This document shows positions 57,311-64,000 of a stretch of DNA of 64,000 nucleotides, piece by piece. Source of the stretch: Melieria omissa (lineage: Eukaryota > Arthropoda > Insecta > Diptera > Ulidiidae); assembly GCA_963971225.1 (NCBI GenBank), contig OZ020268.1, positions 114,931,072 to 114,995,071 of the forward strand, in the 5' to 3' direction. How positions within the stretch are numbered: position 1 is the stretch's first letter; every line of letters begins with the position of its first letter. Below the pieces are notes generated by a model, which saw nothing but the letters and a program-made list of their open reading frames with translations, was not told the origin of the DNA and made no database searches. The translations under genes were made by a program, and so were the position numbers.

Positions 57311-59185
57311 TGCTGAGAGAAATAGCTCCAGATCCAAAACATTCCATCCATTTAAAAGAATTTAAATAATCTGAGAGTAACTTATTTCCAATGTGAATAC
57401 TTTCCTTCAATTTGTGGACCTTTCTGTATTAATTACAGTAAGCTGGGAAAATAAATTCCAGGGTGTCGAAATCATTCGATTTGTAATCCTGAAACACAGC
57501 AACATAAGTGAGTTTTTCCTTTTTTCCTTCAGTTTGTGTAGAATGATTATTCTATTAGATTGATTTCAAGGTTAGTTAAATCCAGGGTTAAGATATTTCT
57601 TTAATTTGTGAGCATTTTTAAACCAAATTAACCGCAAAGGATGTTAGTTTTGACAAAAAACACTGCATAAAATAATTGCGAAAATAATTTGCGTCTTTAA
57701 TAAATCATTTCTTTGCTTGTGAATAACTAGATTCGGGAAGGAGATCCTTACTTTCTTGCATCCTTTTGTCTTCTTGGGTTTTTGGATCAGTGTGGGGAAG
57801 TAAGTTCCACGACTAAATCTTGCTTTTAACTTAAGACAGTTTTTGCTGCATAACTGACTAAAAAAAGTAAGAAAAGTATTAAAGTTTTTACTCATTTAAT
57901 GATAATTCTTGGATCAATATAAGCGGAGTTTATGTCAGTTCCGTGGTACTGAATTTGGTTCAAATTATTAAGAGTTCTTGCATTAGAAAACTCTAAATGA
58001 AACATTTTTCCTAAAATTTGGTGGTCTTCTAAATCTAAATAAACAGTGAGTACATGAGTGTAAAGATGGGAACTTTCTTTTAATTCGTGCGTACTGTTGA
58101 AGGCCACTAACCTGAAGATCAGTGGCTCAGTGGTTGGAGGTTCAAATCGCCATCCAAATATCTGGTTAATACAAATATTATAGGCGGCAAATATGATTTC
58201 GAATGGAAATATGATTTTTGGAAGTTGTGTATGGAACCACAACTCCAAAATGAAATCCCATGACTGCAAAGAGATTTTCCTTAATTTTTCATAAACAGAG
58301 GAAATCTACTACAAATGGACTATTGGACTTTGAAAAGAATTATCTAATATTATATATGAGAACGTTTGAGTGAAACTTGTATTTAGACAATTATGAGAGG
58401 TTTTCAATTGAAGTAATAACGAAAAGATTATGCTGTAAAGATTGGAACTAATTATAAGGCTATGGCGAGACTTGGACTTTAGAGATTGTAGTTCAATTTG
58501 ATGGAAATGACTGACATTGGGTAGTTGTTAAGTCTGCTTTGTTAGGGTAGTTGAAGGGTTTTAGAAAAGCAGTATTGAGCCTTGCAATCAGACATATTGA
58601 ACTAAATAAATATTGTTCGAGTGTTGTTTCAAGGCCTACAAAAAGGAAAGACATAACGATTTTTGTGAATTTGAGAAGTTGACATAAGTAATTAGACGAC
58701 TGAGAGTGTAATTGATAACTACTGTAAGTTCTATACGTATGCACCGAATGAGATGCGAACCAACCAGAGCTGATTTAGGATAGTCATGGGGTCTGAAAAG
58801 CCCAGACTGTTTCCTGTTTGAATGTGAAGAAAACTAAAATAGCAAGTATAAGAATGCATGAAATCAGTTATTGAGGTATCAAATTTTACTATTAAACTTT
58901 GATGAGGTTGAAAGCTGTGAAGGCTATGAAAGGGTTTAAGTTGAGGCGAGCTAGAGGTTGGCTTTACTGGACCATTCATTAGAATAGAATGATTTATGAG
59001 CCCACAAAGACCTACTGGATATGTGAAAGACGAGACGTTGTTGGATAAAAGGAGGAAGATGGCCGTCCACGAATTATCGTTGAATGAAAGTGCATAGGTC
59101 GGTGAGAAACTCGAACAAGTGTCATGGCATGTCACGTGTCTTCTTTGTTACCTGTTTGCAGTAAATTTGCATTGACTAGATACCC
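57311..59185. other. Decayed repeat edge, then unassigned DNA
   Basis: 57311-57660 holds faint versions of the 70-bp unit. Near 58120 'gatcagtggctcagtggttg' next to 'gaggttcaaatcgcc' resembles joined tRNA box A and box B words, possibly a deleted SINE head. The rest has moderate-length minus-strand frames without domains. Confidence 0.45.
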
Positions 59186-59261
59186 CGTCGTCTTAGAAAA
59201 CGATTGTCGTATGTGCTACTGAACTCAAAGGAACATACGACATTTGTTTTCTGTGGCGATG
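59186..59261. repeat. 76-bp foldback (hairpin) element, copy 2
   Basis: It has the same length and architecture as copy 1, in inverse orientation: arm beginning CGTCGTCTTAGAAAACGATT, loop of about 18 bp, arm ending GTTTTCTGTGGCGATG. The arm differences from copy 1 are all C-to-T on this strand. Confidence 0.85.
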
Positions 59262-59749
59262 GCACATTAATTTCATATGCAAATTGACTGAAGAAATACT
59301 TTGAAACTTACTTTGAAAAGTGCGCTTTTCTTCTTTCTTCTTTTCGTTTTTTCGTTTCCAATTGTTTTTTACTATCGCGTTTGTACGACTGTATTGAGTC
59401 GATGTCCATTGACTCATAGCGACTTGAACTGTTGTATAAACTGAGTATCTGTTCAAAAATATGTTAACACATATTGAAACACACTCCGCAAGTGTCGAAC
59501 GTCGCTAATGTGCAATTTGCGCCGAAATAACATTCGAAAGGTTTTTGGCTGATCTGTTTAGATTTTTCGCTCAAGCTGACGACAATCAAAATAACATCAC
59601 GTTCACACTGCAGTCACAATGTATGCAGGAGCGATCGACAACATGAAAACACGAAATAAAACGTAAACTAGATGCAACACTTGCACAGCCCAAAGTGAGT
59701 CGCACCGCAGTAATCGAACTGGGTCCGGGACGGTAAACAGTGTGGTAGC
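59262..59749. other. No gene seen
   Basis: A T/C-rich run lies at about 59320-59365. No domain or repeat recognised. Confidence 0.45.
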
Positions 59750-60024
59750 CAATGTTGCCAGATAAGGGGAATTTCATTTAAATTTAAAAGATTAATAAGT
59801 TTTTAGGAGGAATTTGAGGAGAAAAAGTGTTTCAAAAGAAGGTAGTGGATTCTTAAATGTTTTGGTGCATCTTTCAGTTCTTTAGTACATAAAAAAAAAT
59901 TTTTTTTGTTGATGACTTAATAACATTAACAACACCTCGGCCATGATGAAACCTTTTCTGAGTGTGATTTTCAATTTAAATTTTAAGTTCAAGTGAAAGT
60001 ATTTTAAACTATCTGGCAACACTG
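59750..60024. mobile_element. hAT-like MITE (CAGTGTTGCCAGAT ends), diverged copy
   Basis: The left end is CAATGTTGCCAGATA and the right end TATCTGGCAACACTG, an inverted pair differing at one base. The interior has 'tttttaggaggaatt' like the copy at 52753. The flanking octamers (GTGGTAGC, TTGACACT) do not match, so no target duplication survives. Confidence 0.65.
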
Positions 60025-62115
60025 TTGACACTGCATTGTCGGGTGGCGGCGCCAGCGGCAGACCGAGCGCAACCAATCAGTCAAAGAATCTGCCCAAAAG
60101 CAGCCACAAATTATTGCAACATTAAGTCACGATTTCAACGGCAACGCGCAACAACAACAAGCATCAGCAACGGACTGACTGGTTGTCGTTGAAAACGCGG
60201 TGCAAGCGCACCAAACGTCAAGCAGTCAACAGTCGTGGCGGGGCAATAACTGGAGCTGGCGTTGACGCTGATTTGCCGCAGCGACGCAGCGGCTGAGTTG
60301 CATTGCCACAAGTGGCAAGTTGCAGGCGGCAAGTGGCAGGCGCTGCGGCGAGTTGCACACAATTACAAATCAATAAACTTCAACGCCGTTTGCTGTTGGC
60401 TGTTGGCGTCGAATGGCTGCCAATGTGACAACTTCGATGTTGCTATGTTGTGCATGTTGCTGCAACAGCGATTGTGTTGCATGAACTTTGAGCATTCGTT
60501 GCAGTGAGAGGGGAAACTTTTGAGTTGGAGTTGGTGCTTTTGTTGCTATGGGAAAATATTGTTGTGCGGCTTACAAGTGTAATAACAATAACAACAACAA
60601 CTCTGAGCAACATGTGGCCGTTTTGGTGGCAAGTAAATGTCATGTTGCAGCATTTTCAAATGTGTGGCAGGCAATTTTTAAATTTTTGATTTGCATTTTT
60701 TTGAGATTTTTTCTCTGAGAGTTTGCATTTGTTTTTGCTTTTTTTGAAAATGTCAATGCAATACCACCAAAAATCCTGCAAATTTACTAATATGAAATTT
60801 TTGTTGAATGATTGTGCAGCATTTTTTTTTTGGACTGCTGCAATCATGTTGTTAGCTGTTGTTGTTGTTGTAGTGCATTTTGCTGCACACACAAATATCG
60901 GTCGGTGGCACATAAACGAAAAAGTGAACGGGTCGCGCCGCGGCAACTTTGAGCCATTCGAATGTGGCAAAGTGGCGCACAGCCGCACAGTCGCACACAG
61001 CCGGCTGTGGACGAGCGCTGGGAACGATAGTGTTGTTGTTGTTGTCATTTGTTGCGCATTGGCTGTTGAAGCGGCGCGCGTAAAAAATATTTTATTCCCA
61101 CGTTGTGTTGCGGCCATTTACCAAAATCGTAATTCAATAAAGTTTATATGAAAACAGCAGCAATCACAACAACAACTACTATTATTACAACAAAACAAAC
61201 AACAACAAGTGTGTGCATGTGCGTGTTGTTGGTATGCGCTACGCTTGAGAGCGCTCTGATATAAATATTTGATTGAAATCAATTTATCATTTTTGGATAA
61301 AACCAAAAACAACAACAACTACTACAACAAAATTAAAAAGACTCTTTGAACAACAACTACAAATTCATGCGTTGCTCCACATGCCACACCGTCGCAGCAG
61401 CGCAACGCAATTTGTGCGGTCACTGCTTGCAGAGCGAAAGAGATGGACAGAGTTGCCACAGTGTTTGTAGAAAATTTGTTATGCTGTGATTACGTAAATT
61501 GTGTGTGAATGCTGGGTGTTGGTAAGTGTGTGTTTTGTTGTTTTTATATTTATTTTGTTATTGTGCTGACACTGCAGCTGAACGCTTATAGACAACGCCC
61601 TGATTCAGATATCTTCCTCTAAGACACTAACGTTTATGACCTTACAAATTCAATTTCAATGCAATGTTTCGCCTTAACACTAGAATGCCCAAGGTAGTTG
61701 AAATTTCTTTATGGAGGTCCAAAACAGGCCTCTTTTTCAAAATGATTTGCTAAAACACTTTAAGAGTATTGAAGAATACATTTTTGAAAGAACTTAACTT
61801 AACTTAAAGTTAAAAATAGAAAATTTAATCAAAAGGTTTAGGATTTTCTCTTTCATTTGATATCCATAACTTTATTATTGCGGAAGTGTAAATAATTAAA
61901 TTAAATGACGAAATGGTAAACAAATTTCAACAAAAAATTCAAATTTTATTGCACACTGGTTACAAAAAAAATTATTACAAAATTTAAAAAAATAATAATA
62001 AAATTTAATAAAAATTAATAAAAATTAATAAAATCTAAAAGATCTGTAAAGCGGATATCTTCTACTTTGTGTTGGAAAAATAGCTGAGTTGATAGTAAAA
62101 AGTGAACTGTATTCC
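60025..62115. other. No gene confirmed; GC-rich island 60.0-61.1 kb and AT-rich tail
   Basis: 60030-61130 holds CAA/TTG runs and 'gcggcaagtggcaggcgc'-type short repeats. At 61674 TTAACACTAGAATGCCC resembles the end of the TTAA element at 9556-10176, but the other end was not found. Confidence 0.45.
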
Positions 62116-62119
62116 ATTT

Positions 62120-63130
62120 GTGCCAAAAATTTCGTGAACAGAAACATTATCCTGTTCAAAAATTGTATCGTTGTTCTTTTTCTCATAGATTCTTTTAGCT
62201 GTTGTTGTATTAATTGTATTTTTTATTTTTTTTTAGTACTACTTAGCACTCATAGTTGTTGTTGTTGCTGTTTGTTACTTGGGTTAGTTTGTTGCAGCAT
62301 TTCTTGCTGCATGGCATAAATTCTTGTTGTTGTTTTTGTTATTTTTGTTATTTTTGTTATTTGTTGCACTACAATGTTCGAAAATTTTGTCGTTGTTGTT
62401 TTTCTCCCCTTGGTTTGTTTGGTTGTTGTTGTTATATTAATTGTATTATTTATTATTTTTTTAGTACTGCTTGGCACTGTTAAAGTTGTTGTTGTTGTAT
62501 AATGTGTATTATTTATTACTTTTTTTAGTACTATTTAGCACTGTTAGAGTTGTTGTTGTTGCTGTTTGTTACTTGGGTTAGTTTGTTGTCTTAATAACAA
62601 TTGGTTGTTGTAGTTGTTGTAGCATTTCTTGCTACATGGCATAAATTCTTGTTGTTGTTGTTTTTGTTATTTGTTGCACTACTCTGTGCAACAAAGAGAA
62701 ACATTATCCTGTTCGAAAATTTTGTCGTTGTTGTTTTTCTCTTCTTGGTTTGTTTGGTTGGTTTTGTTGTATTAATTGTATCATTTATAATTTTTTTAGT
62801 AAAATAGTACTATATACTACTAAATACTACTGCTGTTAAAATTGTTGTTGTTGTATTAATTGTATTATCTTTTTTTATTTCTTAAGTGCAACTTGGCACT
62901 GTTAGAGTTGTTGTTGTTTGTTGCTTGGGTTACTTTGTTGTTTTCATAACAACAATTTATTGTAGTTATTGTAGTTGTTATAGCATTTCTTGCTGCTTGG
63001 CATAAATTCTTGTTGTTGTTGTTGTTATTTTGGTTATTGGTTGCACTAGATTGTTGTTGTTGCTGTTTCTCTATGGCTGGTTTCTGATGCCGCATAAAGT
63101 TGTTGTTGTTATTATTGTTGTTTTTTTTTT
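62120..63130. repeat. Higher-order tandem repeat, ~330-360-bp units, about 3 copies, TTG-rich
   Basis: The ordered motifs 'gaaacattatcctgttc', 'tttttagtactacttagcac', 'gtttgttacttgggttagtt' and 'catggcataaattcttgttg' recur. The last lies near 62314, 62637 and 62999. Every unit is full of TTGTTGTTG. Confidence 0.82.
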
Positions 63131-64000
63131 CATTAACATGTGCTGTTGTTGTTGTTTTCTGATTGCTAACAACAAACAAGATGTTCAATTTTTTTTAATT
63201 AATTTTTTCTTATTGTTGTCTTTATAGTAAAATGATGTATAGTAAAATGATGATATAGATATTCAATTTTTTTTCATTAATTTTTTATTTTTTTTTTACT
63301 ATGAAAACAACAATAAGATACAATAATAAGAAAAATTTATTTTAAAAAAATTTAACCTCTTGTGTGTTGTTAAAGCAAAATTTGATTAATTGATTTTGTT
63401 TGTTACACATACGAAGTCTAACTAATAATTTTGTACATGTGTGTGTTTATGTGTGTTTATATGTTTGTTGCGCCATGTGAATGCTTGAAAAATTATCCAA
63501 ATTATCACAGCAAATGTTTAATTAATTAACCAATAAGCCGAGCATTGCTTTCGGCATTTCGGTTCAGTGCGTATAAACCGTTAGTCGTAGTGGTCAATTA
63601 TGAAAACTGACTTTTTAGTACAAACACACACATAAACATAGATAAAAATGTTCCAAATAGACAAGAAGTTGTTTTTGTTTTTGTTGACCGCATATCTGCA
63701 TCTGCATTGATATCGGTAAATGCAGCTGTTTGCCACTTTGGCCACTTTTTCTCCCCATTTCGTTTCATTTTATTTCATGTAATTTGAATTTTTTGTGCGC
63801 TGCGCTTCATTTCATGTATGAATGTTCATAGTTGGAAAGTAACTGCGTTAAATGCCAAAAACAATAACAACAACAATGGCAGTTATAATGCGACCAACAG
63901 CAGCCAAACCAGTGTTGCCAAGCAAAACGTAAGCGCCAAAAATTCAAAGCTGCAAAAAGCCAAAATTGCAGAAGCAATGCGCTATTTCACTGTTCGTGCA
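63131..64000. other. No gene seen
   Basis: T-rich to mixed DNA with a short TG run (about 63438-63460). It ends in a CAACAA-containing stretch. Nothing recognised. Confidence 0.5.

Overview
This 64 kb window looks like gene-poor, repeat-rich nuclear DNA from a higher fly. The signs are strongly AT-rich DNA, scattered CAA/TTG and CAG runs, CA/GT microsatellites, Mos1-type mariner relics and a DD41D 'rosa'-type relic. A tephritid fruit fly is a reasonable guess, because rosa elements were first described there, but that is inference. No complete, confident host gene is visible. Most open frames are translations of low-complexity TTG/CAA, TTTTA or T-rich DNA.

The best host coding candidate is one small minus-strand exon at 5141-5277. 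It has an acceptor-like sequence, an open frame ending in a hydrophobic transmembrane segment, and a perfect GTAAGT donor. The rest may be a very large intron or intergenic space. Moderately GC-rich, apparently single-copy islands (about 0.8-1.6, 4.8-5.6, 10.4-11.7, 13.4-14.7, 17.9-18.4, 22.4-23.1, 26.7-27.5, 35.2-37.0, 39.8-41.5, 46.6-48.3, 54.5-55.7 and 60.0-61.1 kb) are separated by repeats.

The repeats are of three kinds. (1) Tandem arrays with unrelated units: ~183 bp (6.26-8.65 kb), ~215 bp (12.0-13.1), 100-145 bp (15.96-16.5), ~157 bp (19.8-20.56), ~135 bp in two separate arrays (27.9-29.0 and 37.6-39.1), AAAAT (34.1-34.6), ~70 bp (56.0-57.3) and ~330-360 bp (62.1-63.1), plus an AT block at 1.7-4.2 kb. 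(2) DNA transposon remains: three internally deleted, frame-broken mariner/rosa elements with terminal repeats, and several non-autonomous families (hAT-like with an 8-bp duplication, two TTAA-duplicating families, a TA-duplicating pogo-like family and a 76-bp foldback). Three insertions are nested inside other elements. (3) Retroelement remains: LINE fragments with RNase H, an RTE-like 3' end with a 14-bp target duplication, and tRNA-derived SINEs.

No operon-like or multi-gene system is present. The points of real interest are the layered insertions, the two sister tandem arrays each followed by an oppositely oriented copy of the same TTAA element, the 76-bp hairpin family whose arm differences keep G-U pairing, and the candidate exon. 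Calls rest on reading the sequence by eye; no alignment or database search was run.
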